From: Desulfoglaeba alkanexedens ALDC
GTDB taxonomy: Bacteria; Desulfobacterota; Syntrophobacteria; Syntrophobacterales; DSM-9756
DNA length: 64,000 bases
Reading direction: 5' to 3'
Assembly: GCF_005377625.1 (NCBI RefSeq)
Contig: NZ_CP040098.1
Span: 2,717,279-2,781,278 of the forward strand
Shown: in pieces, positions 8,774 to 17,626 of the stretch
Layout of the letters: each line of letters opens with the position of its first letter
Position numbering within the stretch: the stretch's first letter is position 1
Position numbers and translations under genes: made by a program
The notes under the pieces: model-generated
The model's input: only the letters and a program-made list of their open reading frames with translations
Told to the model about the DNA's origin: nothing
Databases searched by the model: none

Positions 8774-9124
8774 ATGCCGGGTGGAGACAGAACAGGCCCG
8801 CTGGGCCAAGGACCCCGTACGGGACGCGGATTGGGATACTGCACCGGAAACGCCGCTCCCGGTTTCACGGTTGGTTACGGCGGCTGGGGACGGGGTTGGG
8901 GCGGCCGTTTCGGCGGCGGTTTCCGGGGGCGTCGTTTTTGGGGGTATGGACGCGGTTGGGGCGCGTGGGCACCGGCCGTTTATCCGTATCCTTACGTCGG
9001 CCCTCTGGATCCCGAAGTCGAACGCCGCGACTTGCAGGACCAGGCATCTTTCCTGCAGCGGCAGATGGATGATATTCAGCAGCGTCTGGCATCCATGGAA
9101 AAGCCGGCAGGTCGGGAAGCCTAG
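8774..9124 (+). CDS. DUF5320-family protein
   Basis: The 116-residue protein starts MPGGDRTGPLGQGPRTGRG, the hallmark of DUF5320. A Gly/Arg/Trp-rich middle follows, then a C-terminal coiled coil (QDQASFLQRQMDDIQQRLAS). The start is set by AAGGAGG at 8761-8767. The function is not established. Such proteins recur beside NifX-like and ORP genes, so a role in the same metal-cofactor complex is inferred. Confidence 0.8.
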   Translation: MPGGDRTGPLGQGPRTGRGLGYCTGNAAPGFTVGYGGWGRGWGGRFGGGFRGRRFWGYGRGWGAWAPAVYPYPYVGPLDPEVERRDLQDQASFLQRQMDDIQQRLASMEKPAGREA

Positions 9125-9205
9125 GCATTCCGTCGATGGATCAACCCAATCATCCTTCGGGCGGCTGCACAAAATGCCGGCGCCCGAAGCGCGGAGGAAA
9201 GGATT

Positions 9206-9484
9206 ATGCCAACGTATACGTATCGTTGTCACGCCTGCGGGCAGATCTTTCAGCGTTTTCAGAGCATGGGCGACGCGTCGGTGGTCGTTTGTCCGGACTG
9301 CGGCGGGCCCGTTGAGCGGCTTATCGGAGGCGGTGGCGGTTTCATCATGAAGGGCTATGGGCAGGGGGGCGGTCGCGGCGGCAGGGGACGAGGCGCCGGC
9401 GGGTGCGCCTTTGAGCGCACCGGGCGGACCTGCTGCGGCCGCAGCGAACCGTGCGACCGGTCGAGATGGGGAGGTGGGCATTGA
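9206..9484 (+). CDS. FmdB-family zinc ribbon protein
   Basis: The 92-residue protein has MPTYTYRCHACGQIFQ and CPDCGGPVERL, the CxxC...CxxC ribbon of FmdB proteins, followed by a Gly/Arg-rich tail with extra Cys. It is often described as a putative regulator, without firm biochemistry. GCGGAGGAAAGG precedes the ATG. The TGA stop overlaps the TTG start of the radical SAM gene, showing translational coupling. Confidence 0.8.
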   Translation: MPTYTYRCHACGQIFQRFQSMGDASVVVCPDCGGPVERLIGGGGGFIMKGYGQGGGRGGRGRGAGGCAFERTGRTCCGRSEPCDRSRWGGGH

Positions 9485-10428
9485 GCCGCCTCCGCCGTTA
9501 TGTTTTCGGTCCAGTCCCCTCCCGACGGCTCGGGCGCAGCCTGGGCATTGATCTCGTCCCGTTTAAGACATGCAGCTACGACTGCATCTACTGCCAGTTG
9601 GGGCGAACCACCGACCTGACGGTCCAGCGCCGCGAGTACGTACCCCTGGAGGCGGTGCTGGCCGACCTACAGGCCGGTCTTGCCCGGCGCCCGGACTACG
9701 TTACCTTGAGCGGCTCCGGAGAGCCGACCCTCTATTCGAGGCTCGGCGAGCTGATCGCCGGCATCAAGCGCCTCACCGACACCCCGGTGGCAGTGCTGAC
9801 CAACGGTTCGCTGCTCTCAGATCCCCAGGTGCGCCGCGAACTGGCCGGGGCGGATCTGTTGATTCCGTCCCTGGACGCCGGCGACCCGCAGGTGTTCGCC
9901 GCTGTCAACCGTCCCCATCCATCCATCGATTTCGATACCATGGTAGCCGGTCTGGTCGCCATGCGCCGGGAGTTCAGCGGCCATTTCTGGCTCGAGGTGT
10001 TCATCCTGGAGGGGTTTACATCCGATCCGGTGCAACTGGAGAAATTGGTCCGGCACGTCAAGGCGGTCGCCCCGGAGCGGGTCCAGCTTAATACGGTGTG
10101 CCGTCCGCCGGCGGAGGACTTTGCCAACGGGGTCTCCCTGGAGCGCCTGGCCGAGCTGGCCCGGCGGTTTGAGCCCGAAGCCGAAGTGATAGCCGATTTT
10201 CGCGGCGTGCACCAGCTAGGCGAGTTCGCCGCCGGCCGCCAGGAGATGCTCGACTTGCTGCGCCGGCGCCCCTGCACGGCCGGCGGCATCGCCGACGGCC
10301 TGCAGATGCACCTGAACGCGGTAGCCAAGTACCTGGAAGAGCTTGTCACCCAGGGGTTGGTGGAATCCACCCGCAGCGGGGGGGTCGTATATTACCGCGC
10401 CCGCGCAGAGACGGACGTTTCCGCATAA
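9481..10428 (+). CDS. Radical SAM protein with C-terminal helix-turn-helix
   Basis: About 315 residues. CSYDCIYCQ (CX3CX2C) binds the 4Fe-4S cluster. LSGSGEPT is the SAM-binding GGE-like motif, and VRLNT-type strands follow. About 250-310 looks like a winged helix (LLRRRPCTAGGIADGL, LEELVTQGLVESTRSGG). The start is TTG at 9481, preceded by GGGGAGGT. The earlier GTG at 9451 lies inside the FmdB gene. It shares the operon with the NifX-like protein, so maturation of that cofactor is a plausible but unproven role. Confidence 0.85.
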   Translation: MSRLRRYVFGPVPSRRLGRSLGIDLVPFKTCSYDCIYCQLGRTTDLTVQRREYVPLEAVLADLQAGLARRPDYVTLSGSGEPTLYSRLGELIAGIKRLTDTPVAVLTNGSLLSDPQVRRELAGADLLIPSLDAGDPQVFAAVNRPHPSIDFDTMVAGLVAMRREFSGHFWLEVFILEGFTSDPVQLEKLVRHVKAVAPERVQLNTVCRPPAEDFANGVSLERLAELARRFEPEAEVIADFRGVHQLGEFAAGRQEMLDLLRRRPCTAGGIADGLQMHLNAVAKYLEELVTQGLVESTRSGGVVYYRARAETDVSA

Positions 10429-10469
10429 GCGCTAAGTTGTTTTTGCCCGGTATCGAGTGGGGAAAAATA

Positions 10470-10632
<163 letters not shown>

Positions 10633-10874
10633 TGGTGAATAGGAAAAGATGATGAAAGGCTGCTTGAGTATTCGGTGCGAATTATAAAGATCGTCGAACA
10701 GCTTCCAAATACCAGAACAGGCAACCATGTTGCGGGCCAATTGTTAAGATCGGGGACTTCACCTTATCCAAACCATGGTAAACCCCAGGCAGCCGAGTCC
10801 CCAAAGGACTTTATCCATAAGCTTCGTATCTCATTTCTTATTAAAGGAACCTAGGGAAACCCAAAGATGGTTAA

Positions 10875-11192
10875 GGGTGCGGATCTTTTAGAACTACATC
10901 CAGGGTGACCGTCTGAGGTAGATCCAGATGGCCTTAAAGCAGCAAGCGCATCAGCTCCGTTTCCCCTCGTTCCCAAGCTCCAGCTTGGGAACGCCCTGCC
11001 AGGGAAGCTCCAGCTTCCCTCCTGCTACAGCTGAAACGCGCTGTCTTTCTAGGGAGCTCGCCAGGATCTCGAAGTGATGTTTCCCTTCGTTCCCAAGCTC
11101 TGGCTTGGGAACGGGCTCACCGAAGCTGGAGCTTCTGCACAGTTGTGTTCCCAAGCTGGAGCTTGGGAACAAGAAGCAAAAGATCTGCACCC
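10875..11192. mobile_element. Non-autonomous inserted element A (MITE-like) with 9-bp target duplication
   Basis: The left end is GGGTGCGGATCTTTT (10875-10889). The right end AAAAGATCTGCACCC (11178-11192) is its inverted copy with one mismatch. The direct repeat GATGGTTAA flanks the element at 10866-10874 and 11193-11201. Inside are three palindromes of the GTTCCCAAGC...GCTTGGGAAC type (10969-10992, 11089-11112, 11147-11170) and related GAAGCTGGAGCTTC arms. No transposase is encoded. Mobilisation in trans is inferred. Confidence 0.8.
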
Positions 11193-11646
11193 GATGGTTA
11201 AAGCTTATTCAGCGTGTACCACGTTTTTTCATTCGATGTTGAACGTTCAATGTTCGATGTCCGATGTTCATCTTTAAAAACAACCCAATGGCATAAATGC
11301 AACCCGTGAATGTTTACAAAATAGCTTGGTAGCGTTCTAAAGTGGAAACCTTAAGCAAAAAGGTTAACGAAGGTCAAAAAATCCCCCCTCTCCCTTGATG
11401 GGAGAGGGTTGGGGTGAGGGTGAGAAAATCAACGTATGTCAATCAGTTACATTCCCCTCCCACAAGGGGAGGGGAAACAGAATTTGGCATCAAATATTAG
11501 GTCTATTATCTTCTATGCTACCAATAACTTAGCGCTTATGGGACGTTTCCGCCGAAAGCCAGTCCGGCACTTGTGTCACGGCAGGCATCGGCTGAAGCAT
11601 ACCCCGACGCTTGCCCGATCAGTGAGGCGAGGTCACAGACGAGATT
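11193..11646. other. Spacer with debris of other repeats
   Basis: Holds degenerate inverted heptamers (11234-11270). It also has one solitary copy (11375-11478) of the CCCTCTCCC/GGGAGAGGG plus GGGGAGGGG unit that occurs three times in tandem inside element B. No gene is seen. Confidence 0.6.
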
Positions 11647-12528
11647 TCAGGGCTTTGCATCGCCTGCCGGGAGAAGGTGCGGCTTCACCACCAGGCGACC
11701 GGTGGGCTGGCCTATGTCCCGGGCGATGAGGGGGCATTTGACCTTGAGCAGAAAGAAGATCTGTTTGCCGCGCGTTTCGCTCAGGGTTTCGAAATTGCCC
11801 TGACCCTTGGCAATGATCAGGTCCGCCGCGGCAAAACAGTCCCGGAACGCCGGCGAACAGGTTTCCAACAAGGTCCCCGGGGCATCGGAGCCGTTGTCCA
11901 TCACCCGGACCATCTCGGTAAGCCCCGCCGCCCGGGCATCTTCCAGGGTGGCGTCGTTGATCACCGGCATGCCGCGCACCACCGCAGTTATTTTGTCGCG
12001 GGGCAAAACTTCTATCAGCAGGCGGTCGAAGACAATCTCCCCCGCATTGTCGCAAAGATAGAGAATCCGGTCCGCTTCGGCCACCGCCTGGCGCAGTGCG
12101 GCGGCGGCATCCGGGTCCACCGGCGCCGCCAAGGCCGTTTCCATCGCTTCCAGAACATCGTCTTCCTGCAACCGGCCGTATCTTCCGTAGTCGATGCTGT
12201 TGGCCGCCAGCGCCAGCTTGAGCCGGGCGATGAAACCGTCTTCGGAAGCTTCGATTTTCTTCCTGAACTTTTCCGCCATGGCATGGGCGAGGCGATTGGA
12301 GTGTTGTTTCTCCGCCGCGTAGGGATCTCTTGTACCGGTGGCTTGCCGGATCAGGCGATAGAGGTTTCGCACCACCGCTGGAGGTGGGACGGCGAAATCG
12401 ACCCGAGCCAATTCCCCCAACACGGCGCGCATCGTTTCCTGAAAGGCCGCTTCGTCAAGCCCGCAGCGTTCCAGGGCGGAAACGGCCTGGGCCACGAAAC
12501 AAGGCAGGCAGTCGTGGAATGTTTTCAT
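11647..12528 (-). CDS. DUF89 (ARMT1-like) damage-control phosphatase family, subfamily I
   Basis: The 293-residue protein belongs to the metal-dependent DUF89 phosphatase family, proposed to remove damaged or overflow phosphometabolites. The N-terminal DCLPC gives the CxxC of prokaryotic subfamily I. The core motifs are YLCDNAGEIVFDRLL near 151, VVRGMPVINDAT and DLIIAKGQGNFETLSE, where the D, N and D residues bind metal and phosphate. It stands alone on the minus strand, facing repeats at both ends. The substrate is unknown. Confidence 0.85.
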   Translation of the reverse strand: MKTFHDCLPCFVAQAVSALERCGLDEAAFQETMRAVLGELARVDFAVPPPAVVRNLYRLIRQATGTRDPYAAEKQHSNRLAHAMAEKFRKKIEASEDGFIARLKLALAANSIDYGRYGRLQEDDVLEAMETALAAPVDPDAAAALRQAVAEADRILYLCDNAGEIVFDRLLIEVLPRDKITAVVRGMPVINDATLEDARAAGLTEMVRVMDNGSDAPGTLLETCSPAFRDCFAAADLIIAKGQGNFETLSETRGKQIFFLLKVKCPLIARDIGQPTGRLVVKPHLLPAGDAKP

Positions 12529-12911
12529 GCTTTTCAGTCTGCCTTACTTTTCAAACGTCTTAAAACGAGCCATGACAATGTACTCCATACGCTCATCGTG
12601 AATTAAAAATTGATTATCACAAGCATATGGACATGTCAAGTTGATCTCGCATTGCTACATGACGTGCAAATGTCATATATGGCGATTTTCGCACAAGCTC
12701 TTAAACGGGAGTGGCGCCGGTGAAGGACGTGGGTTGAGCGCTTCGATCGCGGGGCGTCTCGGAGCGCGTGCACGCAGGTGAGCCGCCTGTCCATGGACGA
12801 TGGCGCCTTAACATCGCCCGTGACCTGTGTTAGGTTCGGGCTGCGCTGTGAACGGGTCCGCCGTGGCGGTTCGGCGGCACCGCGCGGCTGCGGAAGGAAG
12901 CTTTGGGAAAG
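12529..12911. other. Spacer between divergent DUF89 and YkgJ genes
   Basis: The left 170 bases are AT-rich and could hold promoters, but none matches consensus well enough to call. The right part is GC-rich with no supported gene. The motif ACAAGCTCTTAAA near 12703 matches 3651. Confidence 0.35.
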
Positions 12912-13703
12912 ATGGTCAGAGGAAGGCAATCCATTCCATTGCCCGAGCTGCTCCGGGAGCCTCCCGAAGATCTGCAGGAAGGGGTTCGCGGTTATCAGCG
13001 GGCGATGGCGGAAGCCCTCGCGGAAAACGCCCGGCTGGTGGATGTAGGCAAGTGGCGGGAGGAACGGGTGCTCCCCGCCCAGTTCTTTCGGAACTATGAA
13101 AAGGCGTTGCAACTCTTCGACGAATCCACCCGCTTTATCCTTGGGCATTTGAGGCGTTCCGGCTACAATGTGGCCTGCGCGATGGGTTGTTCGCACTGCT
13201 GCCGCCAGATTCCGCTGGGCGTGGAAGGTGTCGAGATTCTCTACCTTTACTTCGGGCTCCAGCAGACAGGACTCCACGATCGTTTTTTCCGCAGGGCGCT
13301 GGAACGCGAGGAGCTCTGGGCGGAAGTCTGCCGGTGGCGGGATGTGGGCGAAGCTGCGCACGGCGGGCCGGGCGCGGAACAGGAAGCCTATCTTTTCCAC
13401 TACTGCCGGCATGGAGAGCCCTGTCCGTTCTTGGAAGGGGACCTGTGCCGGGTGTACCTTTACCGCCCGATCGCGTGCCGCATGCACTTCAGCCTTTCGG
13501 CGCCTTACCTTTGCGGACCTTCGATGCTGGAAAGCGAGGAGGCGCTTCAGATCAATCTGGAGCCGGGTGAACGGGTCTGGGACGCGTTGGAGACGTTGAG
13601 CGGGGTCTTGGGGCTGCAACTGTCCGACCGGCTGGTGTGCGGTTTTCTGGAATTCGTGGTGAACCACATGCGGTTTGCAAAGATTCAAGAAGCGGAGTCA
13701 TGA
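12912..13703 (+). CDS. YkgJ-type cysteine-cluster protein
   Basis: About 263 residues. CAMGCSHCC near 91-99, CPFLEGDLCRVYLYRPIACR and later Cys form the CxxxCC...C pattern of the YkgJ/zinc- or iron-chelating family, whose function is not settled. ATG at 12912 is preferred. An in-frame TTG at 12903 sits too close to the GGAAGGAAG ribosome site. Its stop overlaps the ATG of the next gene by ATGA, so the two are co-translated. Confidence 0.8.
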   Translation: MVRGRQSIPLPELLREPPEDLQEGVRGYQRAMAEALAENARLVDVGKWREERVLPAQFFRNYEKALQLFDESTRFILGHLRRSGYNVACAMGCSHCCRQIPLGVEGVEILYLYFGLQQTGLHDRFFRRALEREELWAEVCRWRDVGEAAHGGPGAEQEAYLFHYCRHGEPCPFLEGDLCRVYLYRPIACRMHFSLSAPYLCGPSMLESEEALQINLEPGERVWDALETLSGVLGLQLSDRLVCGFLEFVVNHMRFAKIQEAES

Positions 13704-15346
13704 AAAAAGACGGGATTCAGTGGGAGATCCCCCGGGAGGCTTCGAGGAGCAGGGGATTAAGGCCTCTGGTGGAAGCCCCGTTTCTGAGGCTCCCCAGGCC
13801 GAACTTGGACGACAACACCGCGGACCTGGACCGGCTGGAACGGGCGCTGGCTCAGCGAGGTATAACACCTTTGAGGTTCGATCCCCGGACCTTGGGCGAG
13901 ATGGCGGGAAAGGTTCGCGAAGGCGATTTCGAAGTCTGCCCGGTGGTGGGCCGAGAGGGGGACGGGTGGGCGCTGATCGATGTGGTTCCGGGGGCGTCGC
14001 CCGGAGACGTCTTGGGGTTCGCCCTGGATTGCGGCACCAGCCGCCTCGCGTTTTACCTGGTGGATCTCGCCTCAGGAAAGCGCCTGGCGGAACGCTCCGT
14101 CCCCAATCCGCAAATCCCCTTCGGGGAAGACATCCTCAGCCGGATTGTCAAAGCCCGCCGGCGGGACGGGCTGGAAGCCCTGCAGCGGTGCCTGATCAAT
14201 GCCTGCAATGAAACCACGGCGGCCCTGCTTTCCGAACAGGGCCGGTCGCCGTCCGACGTTTACGCCTTCACGGTGGCGGGAAACACGACCATGAGCCATT
14301 TCTTCCTAGGGCTCGACCCGGCGAACCTCTGCAGGGAGCCTTACATCCCGGTCGCCAACCATTTTCCCTTCTATCGCGCGGCGGATTTAGGTCTCGCCAT
14401 TCATCCCCGAGCCCTGGTCTACGTGTTTCCCAATGTGGGTGCCTATTTCGGCGGGGACTTGATCGCCGGGATCGTCGCCTGCGGATTGCATCACCGGGAA
14501 GATCTTTCCATGCTGGTGGATGTGGGGACCAACGCGGAAGTGGTTCTCGGGAACCGGGATTGGCTCATCGCCTGCGCCGGGGCGGCGGGCCCCGCGCTGG
14601 AAGGCGGCGTGGTGGAACGCGGCATGATGGCGGCGCCGGGAGCCATCGACTGGATCCGGATCGATCCCGGTTCGCTGGAGCCCACGTACCGGGTCATAGG
14701 CGGCGGAAAGCCGGTCGGGATCTGCGGGTCGGGCCTCATCGACCTGGTGGCCGAAATGTTCATGGCCGGGATCCTCACCATCCAGGGCAAGATCAACACG
14801 CAGCTCCGATCCCCCCGGATCGTGGAACTTCCCGACGGGCCGGCCTACATCGTGGCCTTCGCCGACGAGACCGCGGACGGGATGGATCTGGCGGTTTCCG
14901 AGGTGGACATCGGGATTCTGCTCAAGTCCAAGGCCGCCATGTACACGATCCTGAACGTGATCACCCGGAAGGTGGGGGTGAGCCTGCAGGACGTGAAGCA
15001 CATCTTCATCGCCGGGACTTTCGGCAACCACATCGATCCGGCCATGGCCATCCGGATCGGCATGCTGCCCGACCTCCCCCTCGATACCTACCAGGGGGTC
15101 GGAAACACCGCCGGAGAAGGTGCCGCGATGCTCCTGCTGGACCGGGAACTCCTGGAAGTCGTCGAAAAGCTCAGGACCCGGATCACGTACATTGAACTTA
15201 ACGTCAACATGGAACTCATGAACGAATTTCGGGGCGCGACGTTTCTGCCTCACACGGACCCGCGGCTGTTCCCTTCGGTGAAGATTCCTGAAAGAGCCCT
15301 GGGCCGTGGCGCTTTGAGGGAGGAGTGGCCGCGTGGGGGGCCGTGA
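13700..15346 (+). CDS. ASKHA-domain protein (RACo-like reductive activator, DUF4445) without ferredoxin domain
   Basis: 548 residues. DCGTSRLAFYLVDLASG, VAGNTTMSHFFLG, LVDVGTNAEVVLGN, CAGAAGPALEGG and FIAGTFGNHIDP are the ASKHA ATPase signatures of RACo-type proteins, which use ATP to reduce Co(II) corrinoid proteins. Canonical members carry an N-terminal 2Fe-2S ferredoxin domain. Here only a short 100-residue linker region precedes the ATPase, so the electron carrier must be separate. The start ATG overlaps the YkgJ stop. A longer in-frame reading begins inside ykgJ and is rejected. The neighbouring Cys-cluster protein could be the partner (inference). Confidence 0.85.
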   Translation: MKKDGIQWEIPREASRSRGLRPLVEAPFLRLPRPNLDDNTADLDRLERALAQRGITPLRFDPRTLGEMAGKVREGDFEVCPVVGREGDGWALIDVVPGASPGDVLGFALDCGTSRLAFYLVDLASGKRLAERSVPNPQIPFGEDILSRIVKARRRDGLEALQRCLINACNETTAALLSEQGRSPSDVYAFTVAGNTTMSHFFLGLDPANLCREPYIPVANHFPFYRAADLGLAIHPRALVYVFPNVGAYFGGDLIAGIVACGLHHREDLSMLVDVGTNAEVVLGNRDWLIACAGAAGPALEGGVVERGMMAAPGAIDWIRIDPGSLEPTYRVIGGGKPVGICGSGLIDLVAEMFMAGILTIQGKINTQLRSPRIVELPDGPAYIVAFADETADGMDLAVSEVDIGILLKSKAAMYTILNVITRKVGVSLQDVKHIFIAGTFGNHIDPAMAIRIGMLPDLPLDTYQGVGNTAGEGAAMLLLDRELLEVVEKLRTRITYIELNVNMELMNEFRGATFLPHTDPRLFPSVKIPERALGRGALREEWPRGGP

Positions 15347-15698
15347 CGGGATTTCGAAATCGGGGCGCCGGTATCCTTTTCCGGGCCTTCGAGGAATCCA
15401 GATCCTCGTGTGGCTCCTGGTGGCGGTGAACCTGGGGCTGGCGTATGCCATCGTGTTTTCCCCTTCGGGCATCCGGGGTTACCGGAACAAGCGAAGCCAA
15501 GTCGCTGAACTGGAAGCCCTCCACGCCGCCCTGGCCGGCGAAAACCGGCGACTCTTTCATAAGATCCAACGACTTCGAAACGATCCGGCCTTCCAGGAAA
15601 AGATGGTGCGGGAGGAACTGGGATGGGTCGCCGACGACGAACTGGTCTTTTTCTTTGTCGATGGCGCCGGAGAAGTCAGAAACCGGGAAAATCCTTGA
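15333..15698 (+). CDS. FtsB/DivIC-family septum formation protein
   Basis: The 121-residue bitopic membrane protein has a transmembrane segment near 23-43 (IQILVWLLVAVNLGLAYAIV). A coiled coil near 50-85 (AELEALHAALAGENRRLFHK) follows, then a short C-terminal domain with FQEKMVREELGWV. This is the FtsB plan. Its start is GTG at 15333 after GGGAGGAG. It overlaps the preceding gene by 14 bases. Confidence 0.8.
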   Translation: MGGRDGISKSGRRYPFPGLRGIQILVWLLVAVNLGLAYAIVFSPSGIRGYRNKRSQVAELEALHAALAGENRRLFHKIQRLRNDPAFQEKMVREELGWVADDELVFFFVDGAGEVRNRENP

Positions 15699-15803
15699 CC
15701 CTTTTCCCAAGACTGTGATAGCGATGGCGTTTCCAAAAATCATACTCCTTGCTCCAATCCCCATGTGGAAAGGGGCTGCAGACCCGAAAGGAGGACCTGC
15801 TGA

Positions 15804-16235
15804 ATGTTCAAGCGAAAGTACGAGTGTTTTTTTATCCTGGAACCGGAGCTTTCCGAAGAAAACATGGCCGGTGTCGGCGACAAGCTCAAGGGCGTCGTGG
15901 AAACCAACGGCGGGACGGTGGTGAGCTACGTCCCCTGGGGGAAGAAGAAGCTGGCCTATCCGGTCAAGAAGCGCCATTACGGCCATTACGTGCTCATGGA
16001 ATTCGCTTCCGATCCCGCGCTGGTCATGGAACTGGAACGGAACATGCGCCTCGACGAACGCGTGCTCAAGTTCATCACCGTGAAGGTGGACGAAAAATGG
16101 GATCCTGAAAAGGAAGTGAGCGCTCCGAAGAGCGCCCCGGCTCCGAGCGATGAAGAGGAAGAGGCTTCCCGGGAGGAATCCGAAGAAGGGGAGGCCTACG
16201 AGGGCGAGGAAGAAGAGGAAGAGGAAGAGGAGTGA
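15804..16235 (+). CDS. rpsF: Ribosomal protein bS6 with an encoded poly-glutamate tail
   Basis: MFKRKYECFFILEPELSEEN, then PWGKKKLAYPVKKRHYGHYV and FITVKV match bS6 of the 30S subunit. The 143 residues exceed the usual 95-135. The last 40 are almost all acidic and end in nine consecutive Glu. In E. coli RimK adds Glu to bS6 after translation; here a Glu tail is in the gene itself. AAAGGAGG precedes the ATG. Confidence 0.95.
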   Translation: MFKRKYECFFILEPELSEENMAGVGDKLKGVVETNGGTVVSYVPWGKKKLAYPVKKRHYGHYVLMEFASDPALVMELERNMRLDERVLKFITVKVDEKWDPEKEVSAPKSAPAPSDEEEEASREESEEGEAYEGEEEEEEEEE

Positions 16236-16320
16236 GCCTTTTTCTTCATGTGTTCACTTTTGGGGGGAGGCTCCAGCGCTGAGTCCGACCCCGTGTTTGA
16301 GCTGAGGGAGGAATCGTAGA

Positions 16321-16569
16321 ATGGCCGTGAAGCGTAGAAGACGACGAGTGTTCCGGCGCCGGCGGGTTTGCCGTTTCTGTGCCGACAGCAGTCTGAAGAT
16401 CGATTATAAGGACCCCCGGAGCCTCCGCTATTTCATGACCGAACGGGGGAAAATCATCCCCAGGCGGATTTCGGACAACTGCGCCAAGCACCAGCGCGAA
16501 CTGACGCTCGCCATCAAGCGGGCCCGCCAGATCGCCCTGCTGCCTTATACGGTGGGGCACCAGGTCTAG
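16321..16569 (+). CDS. rpsR: Ribosomal protein bS18
   Basis: 82 residues. [40 protein letters not shown] and [20 protein letters not shown] are the bS18 core. It partners bS6 on the 30S platform. It follows rpsF by 85 bases. A large insertion of repeats separates it from the DUF2232 and rplI genes that normally come next. Confidence 0.95.
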   Translation: MAVKRRRRRVFRRRRVCRFCADSSLKIDYKDPRSLRYFMTERGKIIPRRISDNCAKHQRELTLAIKRARQIALLPYTVGHQV

Positions 16570-16653
16570 GAGCGTGCCCGACAATGAAACCATAGACATC
16601 AGACTTTAGACATCAGACATCAGAATTTACAGTCTAGGGTCAGGGTCTAGCGT

Positions 16654-17375
16654 GGGTGCAGATCTTTTGCTTCTTGTTCCCAAGCTCCAGCTTGGGAACA
16701 CAACTGTGCAGAAGCTCCAGCTTCGGTGAGGCAGTTCCCAAGCTGGAGCTTGGGAACGAGGGGAATTCTATTTCCCCTCCCCTTGTGGGAGGGGATTAAG
16801 GGGAGGGGAATGTAACTGATTGACAAACGTTAATTTTCTCACCCTCACCCCAACCCTCTCCCATCAAGGGAGAGGGGGATTTTTTGACCTTGTTCCTAAG
16901 CTGGAGCTTGGGAACGAGGGGAATTCTATTTCCCCTCCCCTTGTGGGAGGGGATTAAGGGGAGGGGAATGTAACTGATTGACATACGTTAATTTTCTCAC
17001 CCTCACCCCAACCCTCTCCCATCAAGGGAGAGGGGGATTTTTTGACCTTGTTCCCAAGCTGTATCTTCCACCTTGTTCCTAAGCTGGAGCTTGGGAACGA
17101 GGGGAATTCTATTTCCCCTCCCCTTGTGGGAGGGGATTAAGGGGAGGGGAATGTAACTGATTGACAAACGTTAATTTTCTCACCCTCACCCCAACCCTCT
17201 CCCATCAAGGGAGAGGGGGATTTTTTGACCTTGTTCCCAAGCTGTATCTTCCACCTTGCTCCCAAGCTGGAGCTTGGGAACGAGGGGAAACGGAGCTGAT
17301 GCGCTTGCTGCTTCAAGGCCATCTGGATCTACCTCAGAGGGTCACCCTGGATGTGGTTCTAAAAGATCCGCACCC
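16654..17375. mobile_element. Non-autonomous inserted element B (MITE-like), expanded, with 9-bp target duplication
   Basis: The ends are GGGTGCAGATCTTTT (16654-16668) and AAAAGATCCGCACCC (17361-17375). Flanks are GTCTAGCGT (16645-16653) and GTCTAGGGT (17376-17384), an 8/9 target duplication. Inside are five GTTCCCAAGC-type palindromes (16676, 16734, 16892, 17075, 17258). Between them lie three tandem units, each GGGGAATTCTATTTCCCC...GGGAGAGGGGGATTTTTTGACC, starting about 16761, 16919 and 17102. The right 118 bases (17258-17375) are a near-identical inverted copy of 10875-10992 in element A. No transposase gene. Confidence 0.8.
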
Positions 17376-17626
17376 GTCTAGGGTCTGAAATAGGAGCGGG
17401 CTTGCCAGCGACCCGTAAAACCGGCAATGCCCCGTTGGCCCCGGTCGCCGGTAAGTCGGCTCGTGCAAGCGACGGAAAACCGTTCCTCTTCGCAGGGTCA
17501 TGAACAGGATGCGTAGTGTTGCGCAGAGTGTTGAATGGCTGCGCTACGGTTGGGAAAGGTGATCGGCTCGTGGCTGGACAGCCTCATGGGAACCGGTTCG
17601 GGGCCGGGCGAGATTGATGAATCAGG
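17376..17626. other. Spacer with a REP-like repeat
   Basis: 17394-17455 (AGGAGCGGGCTTGCCAGCGA, then CGTAAAACCGGCAATGCCCC) is an inverted copy of part of the repeat block at 49750-49825. The rest up to the DUF2232 gene shows nothing. Confidence 0.5.
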
